A stretch of DNA of 64,000 nucleotides from Eucommia ulmoides (GCA_016647705.1 CM028326.1:21653901-21717900), one strand, 5' to 3'; shown: positions 50,301-62,346, counted from the stretch's first letter. Notes: a model not told the origin generated them from the sequence alone. A program made the numbers and translations.

Positions 50301-53300
50301 GGAGAGATTGCAAGACAACAAAAATTAAAGAAGAAAAATATGACGGTTAAAAAAGGGTTAATTGTCTTTTACCACCAACCAATACTTTAATCTTGTTTCA
50401 TTTTGTCCCCTCTACTTTAAAAACCTACATTTTACCCCCTTTTACTTATGATATATTGGAAAACTTAATTCTTTTTTTTTTTTTTGTGCTTGTTTAACTT
50501 AATGAAATATGCGAAAAATGGATGAACTGAAATTTTCAATCTAAATTTAACATGAAATGGACAAAACTACCCTTTATATTAATTTTAATATTTTGTCGTT
50601 ATTAAAAATATAAGAAAAAATGAAGTAGAAAGAGAAAGAGAGCTAGAGATAGAAAACGTTAGTTTTCTCTTTTTTTTATCTTTAAATATTAGATTTAAAT
50701 TAAAAAGGTAAATGATAAATAAGTCATTTTATATTTTTTTGAATAAAATGTGAGTTTCTCCCTTCGATTAAGAGTAGAAGAATGTGGTGTGTAGATTTTC
50801 AAAGTAGAGGGATTAAAATGAAACAAAACCACAGTACAAGGGGATAAAAGGCAATTAACCCAATAAAATATAAAAAAAAAAAAATCTTGGATGATAATTT
50901 GTATGGTACATATAGATCACGACAAACCATCAATATAAACTGCGATAGAAGTAAATGTATAGCATATAATCAACAATTAACAAATCAACAAAAATGTAAA
51001 AAGTTGGCATAAGATTAAGATGGTAAGAAACCGAAGAAGCAGTTAATAGTACTTACTTCTGGTAATAGTTGCTTTGTTTAAGTGCATAAAGCTCAAAAAG
51101 ATGTCTCGGGTTTGGCCCCAGCACCTCAACAATCACATTCCACTACAACATCAACAAGCATACTCGATTATTTGCTCAAAGTAAAATCTATCATCATTCA
51201 AAAGATCAAATATACAAAGCCACAAAAGTAGGCATAAGTAGTTCACTCATCAGGAATAGCTCACCTCTGAGGGACTGAAATAATCTGAAACAAAGTGCAT
51301 ATTGGCTTCTTGAGGCGTCCATCCAAAAGTCTGCGGGTAAAAAAACAAAAAAAGTGAAGAATGAGACATCCACACATCCCCACCAAAAATCTGCAAGTTG
51401 AGAAGAACAAGATATACCAAGCTCTATGTGAACAACTTATACCCCCACCGTGACAACCTTTTGAAGAAGGAGAATTGAGACAATGACCGATAAAATCATA
51501 TAACCATGAACCAGAGCCAAAAGACACAAAACAACTCTAGAACCCCCACCCCTCTAACCTTTCAAAGGAGAAGGCAATAACAAAGAAAAGCATATAAAAA
51601 CCATGAAAAAGTGCCAAAAGTGAAATGCATGCATTCTGAGAGGCACCACAGACATAGCAAAATGGTCTGCCAGCTTACCTCACGGGAGATAAAGATGTCC
51701 GGAAATCCAAAATCCATGTATGCTCGATAAGAATAGTAGCTGCAGAATATCTGTAAATTTCAAAATCCTGAATAATTCAAAGATACAACTGTATAAAAGA
51801 AAACTTATGAACATGCAGGTTTAAACAAGTAGAAGGGACATTGAGCTCAGTTTAGACAAACCATCATCTAGCTTTAAAAAAAAAAGGTGACAACAACTTG
51901 GCAGTTATTACTTATGCGCTTTGAAGTATTGAAAATGAGATGAAACTTATGTCCTTGGTAAATCAGTATGTCAATTGAAATGACAGGATAGTTTCCATGA
52001 AAAGAGGAAGAAATGCAGCCTTGTCATGTAGGTGAAACTGGGAGAATATGAACACTAAATTTATGCTTTTTGTAGATATTTGAAGTAGAATCATGTGATA
52101 TGGTAGTACTAATCTCTCTCGGGGTCTATTTTGGGCTAAATGGCATTTACGTAGGGTCAGATTTATATGCACACGTTTTTCATTTTTCTTTTTTCTTTTT
52201 TTTTTTTTTAATTTTTCATGTTGCCTATAGGCGCCATAAATAAAACTCAAATCTGGAACACAAGGCAACATTAAATTTTCCAAATTTCGCGCTTGCTGAA
52301 ATTGCTTGTCTTTTATCTCCTTCCTCCCCTCCTATGCCATATTCTTCGTCTACTAGTATCAGGTCTTTCGTCCACCTATCATGTTTTCTACCTCCTCTCC
52401 ACTCGTGGGACTTTTTTATTTACCTCTTTTATCTTCCCCTTTATTGTACCAACACCCCATTTGGATGAAACAAGGGCGGAGGGAAGAAAGAGGAGTACCT
52501 ATGGAGAGCGATGGAATCATATCCTAGTAAAGAATAAATTGTAAATGGTAGCAACAAAACCTCCTTCTTACTGTGTGTTATTTCACTACTATATAAAATA
52601 ATATGGCACAAAATTAACTATCAGATGTATGGTGGTGTATATATGAACAATGCCAAGGCATTAATGTCGGAACCAAACATCTCCTATGCTATGACGCACC
52701 AAAAGAAAAACATAATATGAAGAAACAATCGTATTCCAATTGCTAACAGGAAAAACGTTTTGTTTGAATTAAAACGGGTTGAGCAAACAAGAAAAACAGC
52801 CAAACAAGAAAATAATTTACCTATCGGACGTTACAAGAATGACCGGAAGACACCTTTCATTTGCACCCAAAGCTATTATTCTCCATATCAAACTGTCATG
52901 ATACATTGAGGCACAAACGGTTGCATCATCCGTTAAAACCGCATTCTTTAGAACATCGATATTGTTTATGACCAGCTTCGGCTACTCAACACGACATCAA
53001 AAAAATTTAATTAAAAGAGAATGAAAAAATAACGTAAACAGAAACAAAATGGGAAAAAACATATTTTAAAGGCATTTCTTAGAGCACTTGATGGTCCTGC
53101 TATGCTTCTTGGTTTAGTGCGTGCTAGGTTTACCTGAAAATAATCAATTTCAGCAGCAACAGACAACAGTTCCAACAACAAGCAAGGCCAATCCGTCGCC
53201 GAGTTAGCCAAAGACCTTGAAAAACCACCCGTCCGATTCAAATGCGCAATAGCATTAGCTCTCCAACCTTGCTGAACCCTGATGACCTCCTTGGCCAGTT

Positions 53301-53833
53301 TCAGCGCCAATATTGCTTCCCTATAGTAGGAATATTCATCAACAGTCTCACTCTTCCCCTCGTCTCCCATGTCCAAAATTCCATCAATGTCATCGGCATT
53401 TAATCGATCAGACAGAGCGAAAACAGCCCTATCCCACAAAGTGGAAACTGGAACTTTAGCAGATATGGGTTTCGAGCTCAAATTAGTGCTGGTGGATTGG
53501 AGTATGCGGCGAAGAGCGGTATTGAGGCCATACCATTTGCTGAGAATGGTGAAGATTTGGTGGGAGCTAATGGTGCCGAGTTTGATGCCCTTGTGGGCCA
53601 TCGATTCAAGGCACTGTTCGAGTTGGGTGCGAAGATTTGGTAGAGCAGGCGGCGGACAGTTGGACCACGAAGTCCACGGGAAAGAATGGCCGTGAATTGG
53701 GTGGTGATCTTCGATGGCCTGTGCAAAGTCGACATAGCCGGTGATATGTGGACCCGTGTTCCAATTTTCTAGGAGACCTAGAGAGGAGGAAATGAAAGAG
53801 AATTATGAACATGAATAGCCTCTGTGCGTCTAA

Positions 53834-53865
<32 letters not shown>

Positions 53866-54026
53866 AGAGAGAGAGAGAGAGTACGTTCGAGTATGAGGGT
53901 GGTTTTGCCGACGCCGCGAGGGCCGTGGAGGATGAGCGGCTGAGGGACGCGGTGCTGCTGGGCGTGGTTGTTCAGTATTGTCTCCAGCAGCGGTCTGGGG
54001 ATGATCCTCCATGGTTTAATCACCAT
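44350..54026 (-). CDS. P-loop ATPase of unknown function, 11 exons
   Basis: Exons in transcript order: 54026–53885, 53777–53134, 52981–52821, 51739–51679, 51330–51265, 51142–51057, 49178–49115, 47121–46909, 46391–46326, 44621–44542 and 44467–44350. They total 566 residues plus TAG, all phases agree and all introns are GT–AG. Walker A is HGPRGVGKTT (34–43). KLVINNIDVL (264–273) stands at the Walker B place with N-N-I-D instead of an acidic pair, and PVILVTSD (308–315) fits sensor 1. The rest (YRAYMDFGFPDIFISRE, TFGWTPQEANMHF, YWWAKLQLMDFVQSF, RDPSFIRPVSRGIQRCL) reads like a conserved plant protein; I recall the ATPase_2/AAA+-like group but cannot name it. No signal peptide is evident. The start is set at MVIKPWR; an in-frame ATG at 54209 would add 61 residues. 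ORC5 was considered and dropped. Confidence 0.82.
45180..45570 (+). repeat. dispersed repeat R1, copy 2, in an ATPase intron
   Basis: Matches the inverted 33990–34650 (see that entry): AAGTCCCTTATTT, TTAATTTTTAAAAA, GCAACTTGTGTTTT, TTTAAGGGACTA and AAACTTATGTTTTAA occur in the same order. It lies in the intron between exons 9 and 10 of the ATPase gene and is shorter than copy 1. Confidence 0.55.
45625..45800. other. GC-richer CCCAAGG-type repeat patch in an ATPase intron
   Basis: Contains many copies of GCCCAA, CCAAGG and CGCCC (for example CACCCAAGGCTCCGCCC). This is a wording common in plant non-autonomous DNA elements. Borders were not found. Confidence 0.3.
47595..48104. mobile_element. 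MITE in an ATPase intron, related to 56634–58058
   Basis: Left end GTTTGGGTAAGG…GGAGGGATTTC and right end, inverted, GAGGTTGAGTTTGGGGAAGG. The interior shares CAAATACTTGCCTATCCAAA, AATTATCCAAACAA, CCCATCATTTACAAAT and TCAAATCC-type phrases with the 56634–58058 element in inverted orientation. It lies between exons 7 and 8. A target duplication was not clear. Confidence 0.5.
48105..49114. other. ATPase intron 7, remaining part
   Basis: No gene, RNA or delimited element seen. Ordinary AT-rich intron sequence with one TTTTTTTTTGGGGTGTTGGGG stretch near 48616–48640. Confidence 0.4.
49179..50354. other. ATPase intron 6, left part
   Basis: Intron sequence between exon 7 and the 50355–50861 MITE. 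Nothing coding or element-like was seen; a short purine run of G's lies near 50083–50095. Confidence 0.4.
50355..50861. mobile_element. 507-bp MITE in ATPase intron 6
   Basis: Ends GGGTTAATTGTCTTTTACCA and, inverted, GGGTTAATTGCCTTTTATCC. Further in, both arms have GTTTCATTTT, CCCTCTACTTT and AAATGTAGGT/AAAATGTGAG-type wording. No protein. This is a common plant MITE pattern. The flanks (AAAAAA and AATAAAA) do not give a certain target duplication. Confidence 0.65.
51740..52820. other. ATPase intron 3
   Basis: Intron between exons 3 and 4. A poly(A/T)-rich run lies near 52180–52212. No delimited element was found. Confidence 0.4.
53834..53861. repeat. (TG)14 microsatellite in the first ATPase intron
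   Basis: Fourteen uninterrupted TG units within the 107-bp intron 1 (53778–53884), followed by a (GA)n tract beside the donor. On the coding strand these give a CT-then-CA run just downstream of the splice donor. Confidence 0.95.
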
Positions 54027-54170
54027 TTTCTCCTCCTCTCGAGTTGATCTGAGGAAGTGCAGTTTTGGCTGCGTCCCTGCTGACGCCTGACAGTAAGGCG
54101 GACCATGGTGTTTCTGTGGTTCGGCAATGGCTCTCGGACGGGTCAACCCGGATTGTTTAATCGAATTATT

Positions 54171-54857
54171 ACGGGCGTTCCGTAACCATTTTGTGTCCAT
54201 CCCATGCAATGGGATGAAAATGAGATAGGATGGAATAGGATGAGAATTTTATTTCTTTGTTGGAAATAGAATGCGTTTAGTAACGGCAATTTATTTTAGG
54301 GATTTGGAAATAAAATCGCGTTTGGTAACGATATCCAAGAAGCAATCAAACTCTAAACCACAATCGAAATCAAAATCTTAAACCCTAATCGAACTTGAAA
54401 TTAAAATCGAACCCCTAAACCACAATCGAAATCAAATTGTAAACCCTAATTGAATTTGAAATCGAAATCGAACCCAAACCCTAAACCCCAATCGAAACCA
54501 AAATCGAAACCAAAATTTTAGGCCAAAGAACACGGTTTAAACAAACAGCAATGAACCAAAATCGAAAAATGGGAGCCGAAAATCTATTTCGAAATCGCCT
54601 GTTTCGATTTCGAAATCAAAACCAACCAGACGATGATCGTAATGGAGACGACAACGAGCGTGATATAGACGACGACGAACACATTTTCGATTTCGAACCA
54701 AGCAGACGACAAACTGAAGAAGAAGACGATGAAACATGTTTCGATCAATGTTTTTAAAACCGGACCGGACGTCGAACCGGAAAAGTCACCGAGTCACAGG
54801 TCACCGGTTCAACTGGTAAACGAACCGCGGTTGAACCGGAGACGTCATCATTACGTC

Positions 54858-54906
<49 letters not shown>

Positions 54907-56229
54907 AAGAAAAAATATAGTAAATGAAAAAAAAAGATCAAAAGGAAAAATAAAAAAGACAAAAAAAAAAAAAAAAAGAAAAATAGAACACAAAGAATGA
55001 AAAATATGAAAACAATCAAAACAAAAAAGCAAAACACGTAACACAACAAATGAAAACAAGAAGTAAAAAAAAAAAATCTAACCAAATCCTTTGCAAAGTG
55101 TGGCTAGGGGGCTTAGCTAGAGTAGCTTTTACAAGTTACAATACACCGACAATGCTTTATAGTGGCTGTCATCTCCATCAGACCATCTTCAATATCATTT
55201 TCACAGGCTCGCTCTCTTTCTTGCTCTTTCTCGCTCAAATATGAAATATCATAGGGTTTTCACAGGCTTTTTGTCTCTTGCTATTTCTCTCTCTTTCTCG
55301 CTCCGTTTTCCTTTCTTTGTATCAGCAACCCTAACGACGACGATACAAAGGAGGTCGGCGATCAATCGTACACAGTGAAGTTTAGCGATGGTTTGGAATT
55401 TGGATGGCGCTGGTCGGTGGTGGTTGACTGGTAGTTGGTCCGTCGATCGATTGTGTCCAAAAATATCCCTATCTGATATCCCTCTTTCAAATCTCCTAAG
55501 CTACCTTACCGTCATAGTCTGAGTAGTGCCGATGGGTTTGGGAGAAAGGAACACACGAGGAGAAGTAGTTTTTGCAGGAGAATGGGGAATGAAGAAAAAC
55601 CGGGCGGTTCATCGAAAACCGGAACTGTTCGCGGTTCGACAGTTGAACCGGTTCAAATCGGCCAGTTGACCGGTTTTAGGGGTAAAACGGTTTTAGGGGT
55701 ATAACCGAACCGAAATCTGAGTCGGTCGACGGTTCAACCGGGCGGTCCGATCCGGTTTTTAAAAACATTGGTTTCGATTTCGAAATCGAAACCCTATAAG
55801 CAGACGAAATCGATGACGATAGCAAAGAGATGAAGAAGCAGACGACAGCGACAGCTGGACGAGGTCAACGGCAAACCGGCGGTGGAGAGCAGAAGGAAGA
55901 AGTTCAACGTTGAAGAAGAAAAAAAGAAAGAGAGAAAAAAAAGAGTCTACCAAAGTTTGAAGGGGGTCTCAGTAACAATTGAAAAAAAATACCTCCATGT
56001 CCTTTTTAAGAAATGGAAATGGGATGGAAAAAAATGGGATCCATTTTTTATTTTTTTTTTTGTTTCTCACCTATTAAGAAAAATGGGAATGGAATATAGT
56101 TTTGGGAAGGGAAGGGAATGGGAACGGAAATAGGATTTACCAAATGCTATTCCCAAACAAAAATCCCAAAAATCTAGGATGTAAATGGAATGGGATGGGA
56201 TAGGATAGAAACGGTTACCAAACGCCACC
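54171..56229. mobile_element. DNA-transposon-like unit upstream of the ATPase gene
   Basis: Left end GGCGTTCCGTAACC (with CCATCCCAT following) and right end, inverted, GGCGTTTGGTAACC (with CTATCCCATCC following). Sub-terminal AGGATGGAATAGGATG and TGGGATGGGATAGGATAG match in inverted form. Much of the interior (54340–54560) is a degenerate tandem array with the core AATCGAAATCAAAAT and AAACCCTAA. It is split by a nested hAT-type element. Family not settled; target duplication unclear. Confidence 0.55.
54746..55770. mobile_element. hAT-type element nested upstream of the ATPase gene
   Basis: Flanked by GTTTCGAT on both sides (54738–54745 and 55771–55778), an 8-bp duplication. Ends CAATGTTTTTAAAACCGGAC and, inverted, CAATGTTTTTAAAAACCGGA. 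Further in, GAACCGG, GGTTCAAC and ACCGGTT motifs recur in both arms. It contains an (AT)n run (54862–54903) and a GC-richer core (55090–55560) without a recognised protein. The host site is itself TTTCGAT-rich, which weakens the duplication slightly. Confidence 0.7.
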
Positions 56230-56633
56230 TACGTTTTTCAGGCTTTCCGTGACGATTTTTTTTTTTTCTTTTACATATGGAGATTGAACTCTTGAACTTT
56301 TTAAAAAAAAATAGATACATATCCACTAAATTACGAGTTTTGAAATCTTTTAGTGACCAACTTAGATAAAATGACGAGTTTTAACTTTTTTAAGCTTGGT
56401 GGGATGAAGGGAAGTAGTTTTTTATGTTTGCACTTTAGACCTAAAAGTTTTAGGTTGAATACTTCAGTCCTTAGGCTTAATTTGGTCCCAATCTTTCAAA
56501 TTCAAAAAAATTGTCAAAAAATAATTGTTGAAAATGAGAAGCACACGGTGTTTGGTAAAAAAATTATTAAATTATTAAAATAGACATATATTATATGTAT
56601 TTATTCATACTATTAACAAAATATAAAAAATAA
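56230..56633. other. spacer between two elements
   Basis: AT-rich. A 76-codon open frame is present but has no recognisable domain. Nothing else seen. Confidence 0.35.
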
Positions 56634-58058
56634 GGTTGCGTTTGGATAAAAGACTTGACAAATCCAAGGGATTGGTCAATTATGGGATTTCAAAATTCTG
56701 GATTTTGACATCCCATCATTTATAAATCTATTATTTAGATAATTATTTTAACTAAAGAATTTGACTGTGTAATTTTATAATTTCATTGTTTGGATAGGTA
56801 AAGTATTTGTACAACAAAAAATGGAACCCTAATCAACAAATTCAAATCTAGATAGAAATTGAAACCCTAATCAACAACAGAAATTGGAACCCAAATTCAA
56901 ATCTAAATAGAAATTGGAACCCTAATCAACAACAGAAATTGGAACCCTAATCACCACAAAGAGGGAAGGGTACCTAATGCAGAGCTTTGATTCCCTATCA
57001 TTGATTGTCACCCAAACAACATTTAGAAAATACACATCTTCTCCTCCTTTCTTCCACTCCACCATGAACACGCCCTCTAAAACGTCCTTCGACGAGCACC
57101 AGTGGGTCATCCAAATCCAACAGACCCTCGACGACGACGTCGAAGAAGAATACGATTTCCCCATTAGATCTACACCAAATTAAGCAAGAAACATGGAGAA
57201 GAAGACTATGGACGAGGCGGCGCAGATCGACAAACGACAGCGACGAAGAGCGATGGACGATGACGAAGAAGAAGATGACGAACGAGGTGGCGTAGATCGA
57301 CGGACGACGGCAACAAAGAGCGATAGACGATGATGAAGAAGAAGAAGACGATGGACGAGGCAACACAGATCGACGGACAACGGCAATGAAGAAATAGAAG
57401 AATGACAACGAAGAAGAAGATGGCTCAGTCGCGAAGAAGAGGTGCAAGAAATCTCAAACGACGAAGAAACGAGGCTCAATTTCACAAATCATCTCTTTGA
57501 AGGATTTGGCAAATGACTCCTAGTTTAAAAAGATTTCCAAATCTTTTGAAGGCGGCGCAAATCGACGGACGACGGCGACGAAGAGCGGTGGACGACGACT
57601 ACGAAGAAGAAGGCAGCATAAATTGATAGACAACGGCAATAAAGAAGCAAAAGAATGACGATGGAGAAGAAGAAGGCTCAGTCGCGAAGAAGAAATGCAA
57701 AGAAGAAGGTCTCAGACGACGAAGAAACAAAGCTCAATTTCACAAATCTTCTCTTTGAAGGATTTGGCAAATGACACCTAGTTTAAAAAGATTTCTAAAT
57801 CTCTCTCTCACCACTATTTTTTAATTGAAAGGATTTTACAAATTCTTTCTTATAAATACCCAAATATCACAAATCCTCTCTTTGAATGATTTGGCAAATG
57901 ACACCTAGTTTAAAAATATTTTCAAATCCCTTTCTCACCACTATTTTTTAATTGAAAAGATTTTACAATTTTTTTCTTATAAATACCCAAATAAGGTATT
58001 TGTCGAAAATGGATTCTGAAATTTCTTACCCAATTGAAATCCCTCCCCCAACACAACC
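56634..58058. mobile_element. PIF/Harbinger-type non-autonomous element with internal tandem duplication
   Basis: Flanked by TAA on both sides (56631–56633 and 58059–58061), the target typical of PIF/Harbinger. Ends GGTTGCGTTTGG and, inverted, GGTTGTGTTGGG. The core is two direct copies of a roughly 270-bp block (about 57265–57535 and 57540–57800), both with AGTCGCGAAGAAGA, ACGACGAAGAAAC, CTCTTTGAAGGATTTGGC and CCTAGTTTAAAAAGATTT, plus a third partial copy to about 57960. GAAGAAGA-rich wording gives long open frames of simple composition. No transposase. Confidence 0.65.
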
Positions 58059-58061
58059 TAA

Positions 58062-59525
58062 GATACATATTAATAAAATATTTGTCTGTATTAATCTATA
58101 ATGAATATAAAATTCATAAATAAAAATATTTTATATGTTAGAAATAATAAAAATAAAATATTATAAAATAATTTAAATATCTTACATCTTTCAAATAAAA
58201 AATTAAAATATCATTAAATAAAAAAATAAATACTATTTTGTAATAATAAAATAAAAATAAGAGTAATTTTGTCATATAAAGTTTATCAATTAAAAAAATT
58301 AACTTTTAAAAACATTATTCTCTTGACTTTTAAAAGCAGCCCAAGAAAAATAATCGATATGTGACTTTAAAAAAACTGATCATCAAACACACTTAGGTAG
58401 ATTTCTCTTTTTCAAAATGAAAAACACCCTCCCCAAATGACGAGAGTAATCCATAAAGTTTAAGTTATGCAACAAATTTTGAATTAAAGGAAAAGAAGAC
58501 TTTTAACCCTAAAGTTTTAGGGTTTAATTCATATTTTGATGAGTTTGATAATATAATTATCTTAATGATTTTTCTGGACTAATATTGTAATTGAAATGTG
58601 ATTATAGTGTAAGAGAATGTTAGTCAGATTAATGATAGATTAATGATATATTGAGAACGACATATGCCAAATTTGATACACTAGAAGTGAAATGGATGAT
58701 CAATACAATTCAAGAACAAATGTATGATAAGATATTTTTTACAAATTATTTTTTTTGTATTTCCTAAGGTAAACAACATTTATATTTGTCAATTTCGTTT
58801 CAACCTGATTGGGATAACACACTTTGTTGATTCTAAGATTTTGATGGATAATTAAATGTTGATATTTTTTGTGGAACTAACAATTTTATTGAGTGTTTTA
58901 GTTTATTAGTTCCAGTGAAGAGATTATTATGAAGATATTGAGAAAAATGTTAAATAGATGTTAAAGACATTGACAAAGATGATGCATGTTAAGAGATCGA
59001 AGAACTTGAAGAACCTAGGGAAAATAACTCAGATTAACTTTTTACTCTTAATATATCCCGATTAGGATCACACATGACACAAAATATTTTTACAATTATG
59101 TGTATTTTTTATAGGATCCTAATTAGCTAACATATTTGCTATTATGTGTAATTGTAGAAGAAACAATTGATTTAAGAAAGATAATTAATTAAAATTGAAT
59201 TTAAGAATTTAGTGGGGTTAACCGAGAAAAGAAATAGGTTGAAAGGGCAAAAACGTCGAAAAAATTTAGTAGAAAATTAATAAAGGAGAGGTGTTCCAAC
59301 TCAATCGGTCGACCTACACAAATTGATTGGTCAATCGATGAAATGGAGCAGGGAAGAAGATTCAGTCCCTGAATTGGTCAGTCGACAACTAGGTCGACTT
59401 ATGAAAATGAGACAAACTCTCTGAATCTTTTGGTCGACAGATAAGTCGACTTATGGTTAAAAGGTGAACCCTCTGAATCGTTAGGTCGACAGGTAAGTCG
59501 ACTTATTAAACTCTTTGAATCATTC
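58062..59525. other. AT-rich sequence, probably start of an LTR-derived block
   Basis: AT-rich to about 58490. From there TTTAGGGTTTAATTCATATT and TTTTGATGAGTTTGATAA resemble the opening of large plant copia LTRs. From 59305 onward the motif GGTCGACAGNTAAGTCGACT recurs about every 60 bp and continues beyond the solo LTR at 62352. Confidence 0.35.
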
Positions 59526-62346
59526 TGTCACACCCCACCCCAGACACCCTTCACTATGGGCCTGGCGTGACGTCGACATAACATCACTTGAACGTCAAAC
59601 CAACTCATAGAACGACAATATACATACAATAATATACAATCGTCTAAATATGCATATACAAATTTTCTACTATGGAGACTCACCCGTCCCCAAATATATG
59701 AACAGCAAAATAAATACTATGAACCTCTCACAGGTTCACCCCAGACAGCTCATCTCAAAACCTACACCCGACACCATCGTAGGACTCTATCTAGCGCCAG
59801 TAAAGGACCGATTTCTATCTACTTCACATGCGAGTGTATTGTCTTCTTAGTAAAAATATTTTATAATAATAATTCATAACTACAACATCTAAATGGATCG
59901 AGCGTAAGTATATAGACAACACGTAACTAGTAAAATTCTTCATAATATAAGCAGTGAAAATAAACCAATAAGTATAAGTTTCATTCAAACCCATCTAGTA
60001 TAAAATGATACCAATCATCATAATAAATAATAAATCACCCAATATAAGTAAAACATCACATCTCAAAACACCACTCCACCACAACACACACTGGCTAGCC
60101 ATAGTGATCGTTTAACCTCACGATCGGGAGTTGCAATGGTACCGTAACATCCGTAAGAATGTCTTCCTACGAAATATTCACACCCCTTTTGGGGAGAAAT
60201 ATAATCCACACCCCTTACGGGGAGAAATATCCACATTCAATTGAAAGAATCCACACCCCTTGCGGGGAGAAACATAATCCATACCCCTTTCGAGGAGAAA
60301 CCACACCCCTTACGGGGAGAAAACTATAGTATCATCCAAATCATCAGTATAGTTAAAAATCCATATCCCTTATGAGAATAAACACATTTCACACCACATC
60401 GTCAAAAATTCACACCCCTCATGGGGAGAATATAAACCATATCCCTTTCGGGGAGAATTTCCAAAATCACGTTTTTCACTCTCTTTTAAAAAGCACCACC
60501 GATTTCAATAAAAACTATTTTTTTTTCCACTCTCTTTAGTACCACCAAATCCAACAAATCATTTTTAATCATTCTTTTCAAAAACCAACACAATTCACCG
60601 AAAATCCATTTTACCAACTCACCCAAAAACCTGTTTGATCCATAACATTTATAAAATCATACAGTTTTAAGTAAATACATTTTTCATCATTTGGCAAGAA
60701 AACAGTACACTCACCTCGATATCCGTTTTGCAAAACTGACACTGATCACACTTTATCTGGACGCCGGTGCCTGCGAACCTAATAGTGACAGAGCCTAAAT
60801 TAATATCTTATTTAGAATATCCTAATTATGCAATGCAAACCCTATATTCTGAATCGTTACTATTTTATGTACCATGTTATTAAAATTAATTAATTGTTAC
60901 GATTTCAGAAATTGTAACGCTAAATAAAATTTAATTTAACGAAAATTAATAATCGATTGAAATTTCATCTTTTTCCAAATCCTTTAGCGGCCACGAGATG
61001 GGTTTTGGATTTTCCTAGGGTGGTTTTCAGCAAATTCCCCTCTTTTTTTTTTTTCTTTTTTTCTTTTTCTTTCTTCTTTTCTTCCTCTGTTTGCGCTTAT
61101 TGTTTCTGTTTCGATTCAAACACCGTCGGCTAGCTCCTCTCTCTCTCTACTATTACCATCCAACAGAGGCCTCTCACACCTAGTTGTTCTCACTGCCGGC
61201 CCTACTCCATCCCCCAGCACGGATCACCAACCACCACCGGCCACTCCACCACCAATCGCATTTACCCACTTGACACATATACACCCAACCGTGATGACCC
61301 ACTCACACACCATCGGGCCAAACTCATGCTGCCTCTGTCATTTAACCCAACTGATCACACTCCCACACATAGCTGCCCAATCAAAAATAGAACACACACA
61401 CACATCAGCGCCGACGGAGGAACACCCACAGATACGACGATCGCCGCCACTACCGTTGGGTCAACTCACACCACCGCCACCGCCGAAACACCTACACACA
61501 CAGAGCATACCAAACAGAAAGAACAAACACACACAACCACAACTCACTCTCTAACTTCCACTTACCGCCGGCTAATCTAACCGACGGCGACACACACACA
61601 CCGGAACACAGTTGAACACACACACACTCATGTAGAACACACACAGAAAAACACACATACATACACGCAGCACATACACATAAACAAAACCCACAACTTA
61701 CCGCCGGCGAACCCCACACAATCGGCAACAAAACCCACCGACAGATCTCTCTCTCTCTCTCTCTCCGTCGCTCTCTCTCTCTCCTCTTCTCGATTCTTCT
61801 TCAGTCTTCTTCGCGATTCTTCTCTCCATTTTCTCTCCGTTTGACTATCTATCTATCTATCTATATATATATATATAATCAAATGGCCAAACGGACAAGT
61901 GCCCGGCCCTCCACCGCTCATTCCTTCACCATCTCTCTCTGTCTCTCTCTCTTTCTCTCTCTCTATATATATATAATATATTTTCTCTTAAGGCCCCTCA
62001 TTTTTGTTAAGTTTCATGTTTTTATTTTTATATTTTGAAGATTCACACTTTAGCCCCCGAAACTTTTAAATCACAAATTTAATTTTAAAATCCGCTTCGC
62101 TATTTTAGTTAGGATAATAATTTAATCTCATTCTAAATTTTAATGTTTTAAAAAATTGCAATTTATCCCCTTTATGATTTGTTAAGATTTTAATTAAACT
62201 GAACTTCAATTTTAATGTTTTAAAAATTTACGAATTAATCCCTCACATTCACAATTAAATCATAATTAATATCATCAACCCTGTTATTTTCGAAATATTT
62301 TAAAAGCAACTTAAATTATATGTATGTCCAAGGTCGGGGTTTTACA
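59526..62346. mobile_element. 2.8-kb solo LTR (Ty3/gypsy, Tekay/Del-like)
   Basis: Starts TGTCACACCCC, ends GGGGTTTTACA, and is flanked by a perfect 5-bp duplication CATTC (59521–59525 and 62347–62351). Sequence on both sides of it reads on as the same GGTCGAC-rich repeat, so the site is clean. Its length and TGTCACACCCC start fit the large LTRs of the Tekay/Del chromovirus group (inference). No internal coding part is present, as expected after LTR–LTR recombination. It contains a decayed array of CACACCCCTTACGGGGAGAA-type units (60178–60460) and a CA-rich tract (61380–61690). Confidence 0.75.
60178..60460. repeat. degenerate tandem array inside the solo LTR
   Basis: About ten copies of a short unit with the core CACACCCCTT-CGGGGAGAA, spaced 22–50 bp apart. 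Each unit is a small hairpin (CCCCTTNCGGGG). Confidence 0.85.

Noticed and set aside
44350-54026. Identification of the minus-strand gene as ORC5
   Set aside because: The Walker A context and intron number looked similar at first, but the C-terminal half has no ORC winged-helix wording that I recognise.
54027-54209. Upstream in-frame ATG as the ATPase start
   Set aside because: It would add 61 residues of low coding character; MVIKPWR directly precedes the ATPase fold. It cannot be fully excluded without 5' data.
54801-55085. Phe-rich minus-strand open frame resembling membrane protein
   Set aside because: It reads an A-rich and AT-repeat stretch inside a nested hAT-type element; composition is explained by base content.
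56998-57485. Ser-rich minus-strand open frames of 100–149 codons
   Set aside because: They are the complement of GAAGAAGA-type repeats inside a MITE.
60178-60460. Regularly spaced short hairpin repeats resembling a CRISPR array
   Set aside because: Spacing is irregular, the units are decayed, the interspersed sequence is AT-rich and related, and the array lies inside a plant LTR.
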